Shown here: in pieces, positions 1-6,359 of the stretch
Numbering within the stretch: position 1 is the first letter of the stretch
Layout: the number at the start of each line of letters is the position of its first letter
From: an uncultured Collinsella sp.
Lineage (GTDB): Bacteria; Actinomycetota; Coriobacteriia; Coriobacteriales; Coriobacteriaceae
Assembly: GCA_902490365.1 (NCBI GenBank)
Contig: CABUDQ010000059.1
Coordinates: 1-10,975 of the forward strand
Length of the DNA: 10,975 nucleotides
Direction of reading: 5' to 3'
Notes under the pieces: generated by a model
Databases searched by the model: none
What the model saw: the letters and a program-made list of their open reading frames with translations, nothing else
Told to the model about the DNA's origin: nothing
Program-made: the position numbers and the translations under genes

Positions 1-401
1 CCGATGATAGTCGCGCAGTTGGGATTGGCGATAAGGCCGTGATGCCACTTGATATCGTCGGCATTGATCTCGGGCACGACCAGCGGCACCTCGGGATCCA
101 TGCGGAAGGCATGGCTGTTGTCTACCACGATGGCGCCACGCTTGACGGCCTCGGGCAGCAGCTCCTTCGCGATATCGTCGCCGGCAGCGCCGAGTACGAT
201 GTCGCAGCCCTCAAAGGCCTCGGGGCAAGCTTCCTCGATCACAACCTGCTCGCCGCGGAACTCGACGGTCTTGCCCGCAGAGCGCGCGCTCGCTAGCAGC
301 TTGAGCTTGCCGACCGGGAACTCCTGCTCGTTGAGACACTCGAGCATCTGGGTGCCAACAGCTCCCGTCGCGCCCAAAATAGCAACCGTGTACTGTTTCA
401 T
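1..401 (-). CDS. asd: aspartate-semialdehyde dehydrogenase, N-terminal part (cut by window edge)
   Basis: The enzyme reduces aspartyl phosphate to aspartate semialdehyde with NADPH, the branch point toward lysine/diaminopimelate, methionine and threonine; it is cytosolic. Only the first 133 codons are present; the gene runs off the left edge. The N-terminus MKQYTVAILGATGAVG is the Rossmann nucleotide-binding start with its GxTGxVG loop (residues 10-16). NPNCAT at 126-131 holds the expected catalytic cysteine (Cys129). VVDNSHAFRM (92-101) matches the conserved Asn-Ser stretch of the family. The ATG at 401 is preceded by a strong AAAGGGGGAAG ribosome binding site. It lies downstream of lysC on the same strand, but an intrinsic terminator lies between them, so it may have its own promoter. 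Family assignment is secure; everything after residue 133 is unseen. Confidence 0.95.
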   Translation of the reverse strand, partial: MKQYTVAILGATGAVGTQMLECLNEQEFPVGKLKLLASARSAGKTVEFRGEQVVIEEACPEAFEGCDIVLGAAGDDIAKELLPEAVKRGAIVVDNSHAFRMDPEVPLVVPEINADDIKWHHGLIANPNCATII

Positions 402-465
402 GCTTCCCCCTTTTAAGGTTGTGGCTTTTGCCCGCACGCCGAGCAGGCTAAATGTTCTTGCCCAG

Positions 466-471
466 TTTATA
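466..471 (-). promoter_or_regulatory. candidate -10 box for asd
   Basis: The minus strand reads TATAAA here, close to the sigma-70 -10 consensus and about 65 nt upstream of the asd start. No good -35 box is visible at the right distance; that position falls inside the terminator hairpin at 478-502. The call rests on the terminator implying that asd needs its own promoter, and is weak. Confidence 0.25.
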
Positions 472-472
472 C

Positions 473-502
473 AAAAACGGGACGGGCATGAAACCCGCCC
501 CG
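473..502 (-). terminator. intrinsic terminator of lysC
   Basis: On the minus strand CGGGGCGGG pairs with CCCGTCCCG (nine pairs, one G-U) around a seven-base loop, TTTCATG, and five T follow directly at 477-473. This is a textbook rho-independent terminator about 75 nt past the lysC stop and 70 nt before the asd start. It should end most lysC transcripts before asd. Confidence 0.8.
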
Positions 503-531
503 TCGAAACGAAACCGAAATGAAACGCCCCA

Positions 532-565
532 CGGCAGATTTTGGGGCATGTCCCAAAATCTGCCG
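532..565. repeat. perfect 14-bp palindrome just past lysC
   Basis: CGGCAGATTTTGGG (532-545) and its exact reverse complement (552-565) flank a six-base spacer, GCATGT. It begins 9 bp beyond the lysC stop codon. There is no T-run on either side and a proper terminator sits further down, so this is more likely an intergenic palindromic repeat or an mRNA 3'-end stabilising hairpin than the main terminator. Confidence 0.6.
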
Positions 566-574
566 GAATGGCCG

Positions 575-1963
575 CTACTTGTGGAGGGCGGCCAGGGCGG
601 GTTCGACCGGCGCGGGAGCCTCCAGGTCCGCGACTTTCACAATGCCGTTCTCGTCGGAGAAGGCACGGTAAATGGTCTGAATCGCCAAGTCGAAGTCCTT
701 CTCCTCGACGCCGATAATGATATTGATCTCATCGCAGCTCTGCGAAATCATACGCACGCTCACGCCCGCCTGGCCAAGCATGCCAAACAGGTGGCCCGAG
801 ATACCTGCACGGCCGCGCAGGTTACGACCGACGGTCGCGATAAGTGCCAAGCCCTCGACCACCTCGATCTCGAGCGGCTCGACCTCCTGCTGAATGTCGC
901 CTACGAGCGAGTACAGCGAATCGCGCACGTCCTGCTCCTGCACCACAGCACCAAAGCGGTCGACACCGGTGGGCATGTGCTCGACGGAAACGTCATAGCG
1001 TTCGAAGACCGAAAGCGCACGGCGCATAAAGCCGACGCGCGGCTTGGTACGGTCGCGGGCAACGTTGATGGCGACAAAGCCGCGCTTACCGGTCACGCCG
1101 GTAATGATGGGCTCTGCCTCACCCTCGTCAGCCGTCTCGCTAATGATGGTGCCGGGGTCCTGCGGCGCATTGGTGTTCTTGATGACCAGTGGAATGCCTG
1201 CCTCGCGCACAGGGAACACGGCCTCCTCGTGCAGGACGCTTGCACCCATGTACGAAAGCTCGCGCAGCTCCTCGTAGGTAACGCGGGCGATGGGCTGAGC
1301 CTCGGGCACAATGCGAGGATCAGCAGAATAGAAGCCCGAAACGTCGGTCCAGTTCTCGTACAGGTCGGCGCCCAGGCACTTGGCCAGGATCGAGCCCGAG
1401 ATATCGCCGCCGCCACGGTCGAGCAGCTTGATTTGACCCTCACGCGTCGCGCCGTAGAAACCGGGCATGACAAAGCCGCCCTGCTGACCGTACTCCTGCA
1501 CCAGCTCGGAGGTGCGGTTCATGCTGAGCGTACCGTCGTGATGGAACGCCACGACCGTCGCGGCGTCCAGGAACGGCAGGCCCAGATACTCGGCCATCAG
1601 GCGAGCGGTGAAGTACTCGCCACGACTCACGAGCTCCTCGGTGGAGTAGCCGCCCGAGCGGGCGCGCTCGGCAAAGGCCGCGAACTCCTCGCGGATGGGA
1701 TAGGTGAGCTCCAGCTCGTCAGCGATATCAAAATAGCGCTGCCCAATGTCCTCGAGCAGCTCCTCGCACGACACGTGGTACTTAACGTGCGCGTTAACCA
1801 GGTAGAGCAGGTCGGTCACCTTGGTGTCGCCCTTAAAGCGGCGACCGCAGGCAGAAACCACCACAAAACGGCGGGCCGGATCGGCATCGACAATGGCCTT
1901 GATCTTCTTAAAGTGTTCGGCGTCGGCGACAGACGAGCCGCCAAACTTGGCAATCTTAATCAT
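575..1963 (-). CDS. lysC: aspartokinase
   Basis: This cytosolic kinase phosphorylates aspartate with ATP, the first committed step of the aspartate family (lysine, threonine, methionine, diaminopimelate). The 462-residue product opens with the amino-acid-kinase signature KFGGSSVAD (6-14). It has the substrate/ATP loop DRGGGDISGS (182-191), an NTNAP stretch at the end of the kinase domain (263-267), and two C-terminal ACT regions at about 315-380 and 385-445. The second carries MISQSCDEINIII, the usual allosteric-site wording. The ATG at 1963 is preceded by AAAGGTAA. The architecture is that of a monofunctional single-chain aspartokinase, with no fused homoserine dehydrogenase. The ACT regions suggest feedback control by lysine and/or threonine, but the effector cannot be read from sequence. 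It diverges from thrC and precedes asd. Confidence 0.96.
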   Translation of the reverse strand: MIKIAKFGGSSVADAEHFKKIKAIVDADPARRFVVVSACGRRFKGDTKVTDLLYLVNAHVKYHVSCEELLEDIGQRYFDIADELELTYPIREEFAAFAERARSGGYSTEELVSRGEYFTARLMAEYLGLPFLDAATVVAFHHDGTLSMNRTSELVQEYGQQGGFVMPGFYGATREGQIKLLDRGGGDISGSILAKCLGADLYENWTDVSGFYSADPRIVPEAQPIARVTYEELRELSYMGASVLHEEAVFPVREAGIPLVIKNTNAPQDPGTIISETADEGEAEPIITGVTGKRGFVAINVARDRTKPRVGFMRRALSVFERYDVSVEHMPTGVDRFGAVVQEQDVRDSLYSLVGDIQQEVEPLEIEVVEGLALIATVGRNLRGRAGISGHLFGMLGQAGVSVRMISQSCDEINIIIGVEEKDFDLAIQTIYRAFSDENGIVKVADLEAPAPVEPALAALHK

Positions 1964-2066
1964 GGGCTGGAGGTTACCTTTCTAAAAGCCTCTGCAAACC
2001 TGTTTTGCGCGCTCTGATACCATGGTTTCACCGATTGGGACCAAGGCATCCGAGGAGCAGTGTTAT
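1964..2066. promoter_or_regulatory. divergent lysC/thrC intergenic region
   Basis: These 103 bp separate two divergently transcribed genes of one pathway and must hold both promoters unless transcription enters from further away. No confident -35/-10 pair is visible on either strand. A short imperfect dyad (GCAAA, 5 bp, TTTGC at about 1994-2008) near the middle could be a shared operator. The space is too short for a full lysine riboswitch on the lysC side, and no T-box consensus is present. Confidence 0.45.
2052..2057 (+). promoter_or_regulatory. ribosome binding site that sets the thrC start
   Basis: GAGGAG lies nine bases before the ATG at 2067. The in-frame ATG at 2022 has no comparable site and would add 15 residues not found at threonine synthase N-termini, so the downstream ATG is preferred. 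Confidence 0.75.
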
Positions 2067-3584
2067 ATGGGAACTTATCATAGTACACGAGGACGCACTT
2101 TATCGTGCTCAAGTAAGGTGGCAATCCGCACCGGCATCGCTCCCGACGGGGGTCTGTTTGTCTCGGACGAGCTTGGCACCCAGCAGGTCGATATCAGCTC
2201 GCTTGCAGATAAATCGTACTTTGAAATCGCTCAAGATGTGTTGGGAATGTTACTGAATGATTACACGGCCGAAGAAATTTCGGCGTGTGTCGACGAGGCA
2301 TACCGCGGCACGTTCGCGAGCGAAGAGGTTACGCCGCTCGTCAAACTCGACGCTGCGCCGGGCGCTGACGCCCCTCAGACCTATGTGATGGAACTCTTTG
2401 GCGGCCCCACGAGCGCCTTCAAGGACGTCGCCCTGCAGATGCTCCCCCGCCTTATGGCCCGCACCTCCGCCAAGGACGGCGGCGCCGAGCGCATCATGAT
2501 CGTCACCGCCACGTCGGGCGACACGGGCAAGGCAGCACTCGCCGGCTTTGCCGACGCTCCGGGCACGGGCATCACTGTCTTTTATCCCGAGGGCAAGGTC
2601 AGCCGCGTCCAGAACCTGCAGATGTCCACTCAGGAGGGCGATAACGTCGCCGTCTGCGGTATCCGCGGCAACTTCGACGACGCCCAGAGTGCCGTCAAGC
2701 GCATCTTTGCCGATAAGGAACTTGCCGAACGCTTGGAGGCCGCCGGCACGGTGCTCTCGAGCGCCAACTCCATCAACGTCGGCCGCCTGGTGCCGCAGGT
2801 TGTCTACTACTTTGCCGCCTATGCGCGGCTGCTGCGCGCCGGCGCCATCAAGGCCGGCGATGCCGTGGAGTTCTGCGTGCCGACCGGCAACTTTGGCGAT
2901 ATCCTGGCCGGCTACTATGCCAAGCGCATGGGTCTGCCCGTCGCCAAGCTCATCGTCGCGAGCGACAAGAACAACGTTCTGGCTGACTTCCTGACCACCG
3001 GCGTCTACGACCGCAACCGTCCGTTCTTCACGACCATCTCGCCGTCGATGGACATCCTTATTAGCTCCAACCTGGAGCGCATGCTCTACTTCCTGTCCGA
3101 CGGCGACTGTGAGCTCGTTTCCGGCCTTATGGAGCAGCTTGCCCAGACCGGCCGCTACGAGGTACCCGCCGAACTGCTGGCAAAGATTCAGAGCGTCTTT
3201 GGCTGCGGTTGGGCCAGCGAGGACGAGGTCCGCGCTGCCATCAAGAGCTGCTGGGACGCGAACGGCTACGTGATCGACCCGCACACCGCTTGCGGCTATC
3301 ACGTCTTCGAAAAGGTCGCTCCCGCCGAGGGCGCCAAGGCCCGCGTGTTGCTTTCGACCGCCAGCCCCTACAAGTTCCCGCGAGCCTGCTGCGACGCCTT
3401 GGGCCTCGACGTTCCCGAGGATGATTTTGAGGCTATGCGTGTGCTCGAGCAGGCCACCAACACGGTCGCCCCGACCCAGCTCGCCGAACTCGAGTCCAAA
3501 CCCGTCCGCTTCGAAGACGTCTGCGACGTCGATGAGATGGCAAGCTACGTCGAGTCTGCAGCAAAAAAGATGGCTACTAACTAA
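2067..3584 (+). CDS. thrC: threonine synthase
   Basis: This PLP enzyme converts O-phosphohomoserine to threonine and phosphate, the last step of threonine synthesis. The 505-residue product begins MGTYHSTRGR, the usual family start (Y-STRG). The PLP-lysine motif is GGPTSAFKD, with Lys119. The phosphate-cup segment TATSGDTGKAAL lies at about 149-160, and PTGNFGDILAGYYAK is the second cofactor/substrate motif. The length matches the long threonine synthase type rather than the roughly 350-residue type. An upstream ATG at 2022 is in frame but is not favoured by the ribosome binding site. It is followed by a hairpin terminator and then thrB. The upstream gene lysC is divergent, so the two ends of the pathway may share control. 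Confidence 0.96.
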   Translation: MGTYHSTRGRTLSCSSKVAIRTGIAPDGGLFVSDELGTQQVDISSLADKSYFEIAQDVLGMLLNDYTAEEISACVDEAYRGTFASEEVTPLVKLDAAPGADAPQTYVMELFGGPTSAFKDVALQMLPRLMARTSAKDGGAERIMIVTATSGDTGKAALAGFADAPGTGITVFYPEGKVSRVQNLQMSTQEGDNVAVCGIRGNFDDAQSAVKRIFADKELAERLEAAGTVLSSANSINVGRLVPQVVYYFAAYARLLRAGAIKAGDAVEFCVPTGNFGDILAGYYAKRMGLPVAKLIVASDKNNVLADFLTTGVYDRNRPFFTTISPSMDILISSNLERMLYFLSDGDCELVSGLMEQLAQTGRYEVPAELLAKIQSVFGCGWASEDEVRAAIKSCWDANGYVIDPHTACGYHVFEKVAPAEGAKARVLLSTASPYKFPRACCDALGLDVPEDDFEAMRVLEQATNTVAPTQLAELESKPVRFEDVCDVDEMASYVESAAKKMATN

Positions 3585-3596
3585 ACCCCTTATTAA

Positions 3597-3625
3597 GCGC
3601 CGGCGAAAGCCGGCGCACCTTCTTT
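3597..3625 (+). terminator. intrinsic terminator after thrC
   Basis: GCGCCGGC (3597-3604) pairs perfectly with GCCGGCGC (3609-3616) around a GAAA tetraloop, a stable GNRA loop. A moderately T-rich tail, ACCTTCTTT, follows. It lies 13 nt past the thrC stop. The stem is self-complementary, so termination could work both ways, but the T-rich side favours the plus strand. The imperfect tail may allow read-through to thrB. Confidence 0.75.
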
Positions 3626-3661
3626 CATCAGATAACCCTTGGGATGATGACGAACTGACAT

Positions 3662-3772
3662 GCGGGTCTGCCTGTTTAGTTCGTCGCGAGTTCCGCACGA
3701 GCCGGAAAGCACTTAATGTGCTTTCCGAGCGAGCCAGGACTGCCCGAGCAGCGAACTAAACAGGCAGACCGC
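3662..3772. repeat. 111-nt inverted-repeat element between thrC and thrB
   Basis: Arms at 3665-3683 and 3752-3770 are exact reverse complements (19 bp), and two more outer base pairs form past a one-base bulge at 3664. Inside, CGGAAAGCAC (3703-3712) and GTGCTTTCCG (3718-3727) form a second perfect 10-bp stem with a TTAAT loop. The outer right arm ends three bases before the thrB ribosome binding site AGGAGA (3775-3780). It could be a mobile palindromic element, a miniature inverted-repeat element, or a structured leader controlling thrB. No clear target-site duplication was seen, and there is no obvious U-tract. Confidence 0.65.
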
Positions 3773-3785
3773 CCAGGAGATTCCC

Positions 3786-4667
3786 ATGATCAAGATCACC
3801 GTCCCAGCAACAAGCGCCAACTTGGGCATTGGCTACGATACCCTCGGCATGGCCGTCAGCCTCTACTCGCACTTTACCTTTGAGCGCGCCGACAAACTCA
3901 CCATCACGGGCTGCCCCGAAGAGTTCCAAAACGAGAATAACCTGGTTTACGTCAGCTTTGTCGATGCACTGGCCGCATGGGGCGAGCCGACCTTCCCCGT
4001 CGCCATCGACATTCAGACTGACGTTCCCGTCGCCCGCGGCCTGGGCTCCAGCTCCACCTGCGTCGTCGCCGGCATTATGGCCGCCGCCGCACTGACAGGC
4101 CACACCGTCGACCGCGCCGAGCTGGTTCGCATTGCCACCGAAGTCGAGGGCCATCCCGATAACGTCGCCCCCGCCATCCTGGGCGGCGCCGTCTGCTCCT
4201 TTACGCCGACCGACTCGCTGCCCCAGTGCCTGCGCTACGAGGTGAGCGATCGCTTACGTTTTATTACCGTGATTCCGCCCTACGAGGTACATACGAGCGA
4301 GGCGCGCAAAGTCGTGCCGCAGGAGATTCCGCTCTCCACCGCCGTGTGGCAAATGGGCCGCATCGCCGGCATGACGCGCGGCCTGGAGACCGGCGACCTG
4401 GACCTGATTGCCGCCGCCAATGACGACCGCATCCAGGAGCCCTATCGCCGCCGTCTCATCCCCGACTACAACGCCGTGCGCGACACCTGCCTTAACGGAG
4501 GCGCTAAGACCATCTGGATCAGTGGTTCGGGCTCGACCCTCATGGCCGTGACTGACGACACCATCGTGGCAAAGTTCCTACAGGTCAAACTGCGTGAACA
4601 GTTCCCCAAGTGTGACACGCACATTCTGACGTGCGACACGGAAGGCGCCCAGATCGAATACCTGTAG
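3786..4667 (+). CDS. thrB: homoserine kinase
   Basis: This GHMP-family kinase phosphorylates homoserine on its side-chain hydroxyl with ATP, supplying the substrate of threonine synthase. The 293-residue product begins MIKITVPATSANLGIGYDTL, the classic ThrB N-terminal motif, although Ile-Gly-Tyr stands where Pro-Gly-Phe is commoner. The GHMP ATP-binding loop PVARGLGSSSTCVVAG lies at 81-96. GHPDNVAPAILGGA and the C-terminal ISGSGSTLMAV are the other family blocks. Length is normal. The ATG at 3786 follows AGGAGA with a five-base spacing. It lies 201 bp downstream of thrC, with a terminator and a large inverted repeat between, so expression is probably not simply coupled to thrC. Confidence 0.95.
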   Translation: MIKITVPATSANLGIGYDTLGMAVSLYSHFTFERADKLTITGCPEEFQNENNLVYVSFVDALAAWGEPTFPVAIDIQTDVPVARGLGSSSTCVVAGIMAAAALTGHTVDRAELVRIATEVEGHPDNVAPAILGGAVCSFTPTDSLPQCLRYEVSDRLRFITVIPPYEVHTSEARKVVPQEIPLSTAVWQMGRIAGMTRGLETGDLDLIAAANDDRIQEPYRRRLIPDYNAVRDTCLNGGAKTIWISGSGSTLMAVTDDTIVAKFLQVKLREQFPKCDTHILTCDTEGAQIEYL

Positions 4668-4688
4668 TCGCCGTACCTTATACCCGCC

Positions 4689-4813
4689 GGGGAGGCCAGG
4701 GGCTTTGCCCCCAAATCGTCCTCGGACATGGCAGGACCCCCGCTGCGCACTTCGTGCGGCGGGGGTCCTGTCGTCCTGCGGAAAGATTTGGGGGCAAAGC
4801 CCCTGGCCTCCCC
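4689..4813. repeat. 125-nt palindromic element with perfect 29-bp arms, downstream of thrB
   Basis: Positions 4689-4717 and 4785-4813 are exact reverse complements over 29 nt. Each arm contains its own small dyad, GGGGC-TTT-GCCCC (4699-4711 on the left). Between the arms, CAGGACCCCCGC (4732-4743) pairs with GCGGGGGTCCTG (4759-4770), topped by CGCAC-TTC-GTGCG (4746-4758). The element starts 21 nt after the thrB stop and has no T-run. It may act as a bidirectional transcript end between the converging thrB and 5648-4950 genes, but such long perfect arms look like a mobile or repetitive element. The 136 bp from 4814 to the end of the next gene show nothing I can name. Confidence 0.7.
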
Positions 4814-4949
4814 TATGTTAACTTCGCTGGCGGCGGCTACAGGGACCTACGCTCTGGAAAGTCGCCGGGCTGATAGTTGCTTTTTATTGGTAGGGGCTCT
4901 TGCTAGGCTGGAGCACTTCCTAGAGGCGGGCATCGGCTGTGTGCTTGGT

Positions 4950-5648
4950 TTAGGCGGCGCTGGTTTCTTTGTATTCGAAGACTGGTTCTAGGAGATCTTC
5001 GATGTTGCAGTGGAGGGCTTTTGCTATGGCTCTTACGCCTGTTACCGAAGCTTCATTGATGTTTCTCTGGCGCTGCTCGTACATTTGGATTGAGCGGAGT
5101 GATACGCCCGATTCGTATGCCAGGTCTTGTTGGGTTTTCTTGAGCCGCTTTCTTGCTAGCGCCAGTTTGGTTTGACGAGGTGTTTTCTTCGCCATGTCGC
5201 AAATAAGACGCGTCACACGTTCCTCCGAGGCTTCGTGCCAGGGATGATACAGGTTATGCAGCACATCAAACGGAGCGACATGCAGCAGGTCTTCAAAAGA
5301 CTCTCCCAGGCGCCACTGCAGATACGCCAATATCCAGCCCGTCCAGTATTCCGGTGTTTTCTCAAATCGATAGGTGCGGTCCGGCATAGACCTGGCTTCA
5401 TAGCCCGACCTTTCGGCGATCAGTGCGAACAGCTCAACGCCCGATTTTCCCGATACGACCCATGCGTTGCCACGCTCAAACTCGCGGGCAACCCCGCTCA
5501 GACAAAAGAGTTCAGCAACTTCAGATCCTTCTGCTCCATAGTCATTGACGGCATAGTCAAAGCAGTCACCGAGGTTGTTCATTGCATCCTCGAGGTAGTA
5601 GACGGGGTATGTCCTACTCGGCCCACAATCCGTTAACTCTTGGATCAT
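4950..5648 (-). CDS. XRE-family helix-turn-helix protein, putative antitoxin/autorepressor
   Basis: The 232-residue protein has a DNA-binding domain at its C-terminus (about 160-221): LALARKRLKKTQQDLAYESG, then VSLRSIQMYEQ as recognition helix, then AIAKALHCNIEDLLEP. This is a standard XRE/HTH_3 fold ending in the usual DLL-P. The first 150 residues are not a domain I can name with confidence. They contain EYWTGWILAYLQWRLGESF (100-118), wording I associate with HTH proteins paired with DUF3990 genes. The ATG at 5648 follows AGGGAGGG nine bases upstream and lies 35 nt inside the end of the upstream gene, suggesting translational coupling. Base composition is less GC-rich than the flanks. I infer that it neutralises its partner and represses the operon at the paired dyads at 6314-6358. 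Partner neutralisation is unproven. Confidence 0.8.
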   Translation of the reverse strand: MIQELTDCGPSRTYPVYYLEDAMNNLGDCFDYAVNDYGAEGSEVAELFCLSGVAREFERGNAWVVSGKSGVELFALIAERSGYEARSMPDRTYRFEKTPEYWTGWILAYLQWRLGESFEDLLHVAPFDVLHNLYHPWHEASEERVTRLICDMAKKTPRQTKLALARKRLKKTQQDLAYESGVSLRSIQMYEQRQRNINEASVTGVRAIAKALHCNIEDLLEPVFEYKETSAA

Positions 5649-6297
5649 TTAAATCAACCCTCCCTGCCATTAAATCCCTAATGTCGATACCTTCGGAATC
5701 GAACCCGTTAACCGTATCCAAGTATTTGCGTCGAGCATTCTGCTCACGCTCAAAACGCTTGGGATAAAACTCAGACCCCGAAGCCTGCTTCCAATCGCAG
5801 AATCTAATCACCGAAAAAGCGCGCTCGCTCATAAGAGCATATTGAATACCCAAATCACCCAAGCGCATGATACGTTGCAGCTGTCTGAGCGATATCATGC
5901 CGCTGACAAACTGTCTTGCAAACGAAAAATAGGAGTCGTCAGCGCGATAGCCCCGAATAACGTCATATGAAGAAATATCAATCAGGCAGTTATCAAGTAG
6001 AAATCGTAGCCCTTCGCGCGCCAATGGCGTCGAGACATTGAACTCTCTGTTATTCGCCAGAATTGCAAGCCAGTTGAGAATCGAGAACTCACCTGATTCC
6101 AAATCCAAAATCGCAAGACCATCTAAATCAAGCTCATATCGATTCGCAATGCCATCAGACTCGGTCCGACATGCCCATTCCATCGCCATTTCCTCATGTG
6201 GCGTGCAATAAAACCCACGCCCATAGTCGTTGAACTGTCTACATCTATCCAGCGATGGATGTTCGACAACAACCTCCGACCCGTGCCATAGCTCCAT
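5614..6297 (-). CDS. DUF3990-like putative ADP-ribosyltransferase toxin
   Basis: The 227-residue protein resembles DUF3990, a family I recall as grouped with the ADP-ribosyltransferase fold. Visible marks are MELWHGSEVV with His5, NDYGRGFYCTPHEEMAMEWA (23-42) with Tyr30, and GIQYALMSERAF (150-161), offering Gln152 or Glu158 as a third site. Together these fit a His-Tyr-Glu/Gln NAD-binding arrangement, but the catalytic assignment is my inference. There is no signal peptide or membrane segment, so it should act in the cytosol. The start is taken as ATG at 6297 because GGAGGT (6307-6302) lies four bases upstream; a TTG at 6309 is also in frame but overlaps that site. It is the first gene of a pair with the HTH gene. 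Codon use is more AT-rich than in neighbours, suggesting acquisition. Confidence 0.75.
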   Translation of the reverse strand: MELWHGSEVVVEHPSLDRCRQFNDYGRGFYCTPHEEMAMEWACRTESDGIANRYELDLDGLAILDLESGEFSILNWLAILANNREFNVSTPLAREGLRFLLDNCLIDISSYDVIRGYRADDSYFSFARQFVSGMISLRQLQRIMRLGDLGIQYALMSERAFSVIRFCDWKQASGSEFYPKRFEREQNARRKYLDTVNGFDSEGIDIRDLMAGRVDLNDPRVNGLWAE

Positions 6298-6312
6298 AGC
6301 GACCTCCAAAAA

Positions 6313-6359
6313 ATATCACCTCAGTGATAGTTTACCAATAACTATCACTGAGGTGATAT
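6313..6359. promoter_or_regulatory. paired operator dyads upstream of the ART/HTH module
   Basis: Two 16-bp dyads are present: TATCACCTCAGTGATA (6314-6329) and TATCACTGAGGTGATA (6343-6358). Each is TATCAC-N4-GTGATA and one is the exact reverse complement of the other, so 6313-6332 and 6340-6359 form a perfect 20-bp inverted repeat with a seven-base spacer. Centre spacing is 29 bp. The site ends 15 bp before the ATG of the first module gene. It is the expected layout for cooperative binding of an XRE-type repressor. On the minus strand six T follow immediately (6313-6308), so the transcribed hairpin could also act as a terminator. Confidence 0.8.

Noticed and set aside
452..2017. 521-codon plus-strand open frame antisense to lysC
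   Set aside because: It lies opposite a clear aspartokinase; GC-rich coding DNA commonly leaves long open antisense frames, and the translation shows no recognisable domain.
2022..2066. Longer thrC starting at ATG 2022
   Set aside because: No ribosome binding site; ATG 2067 has GAGGAG at nine bases and gives the standard N-terminus.
2250..3698. 482-codon minus-strand open frame antisense to thrC
   Set aside because: It mirrors a confident threonine synthase, is low-complexity in Gly/Ala/Val/Arg/Asp, and has no family motif.
3617..3785. T-box or other amino-acid riboswitch ahead of thrB
   Set aside because: No AGGGTGGNACCGCG T-box core or known riboswitch core is visible; the structure is a simple inverted repeat.
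4631..4991. Small plus-strand open frames over the 4689-4813 element
   Set aside because: They translate the palindromic repeat, overlap each other, and have no ribosome binding site or recognisable motif.
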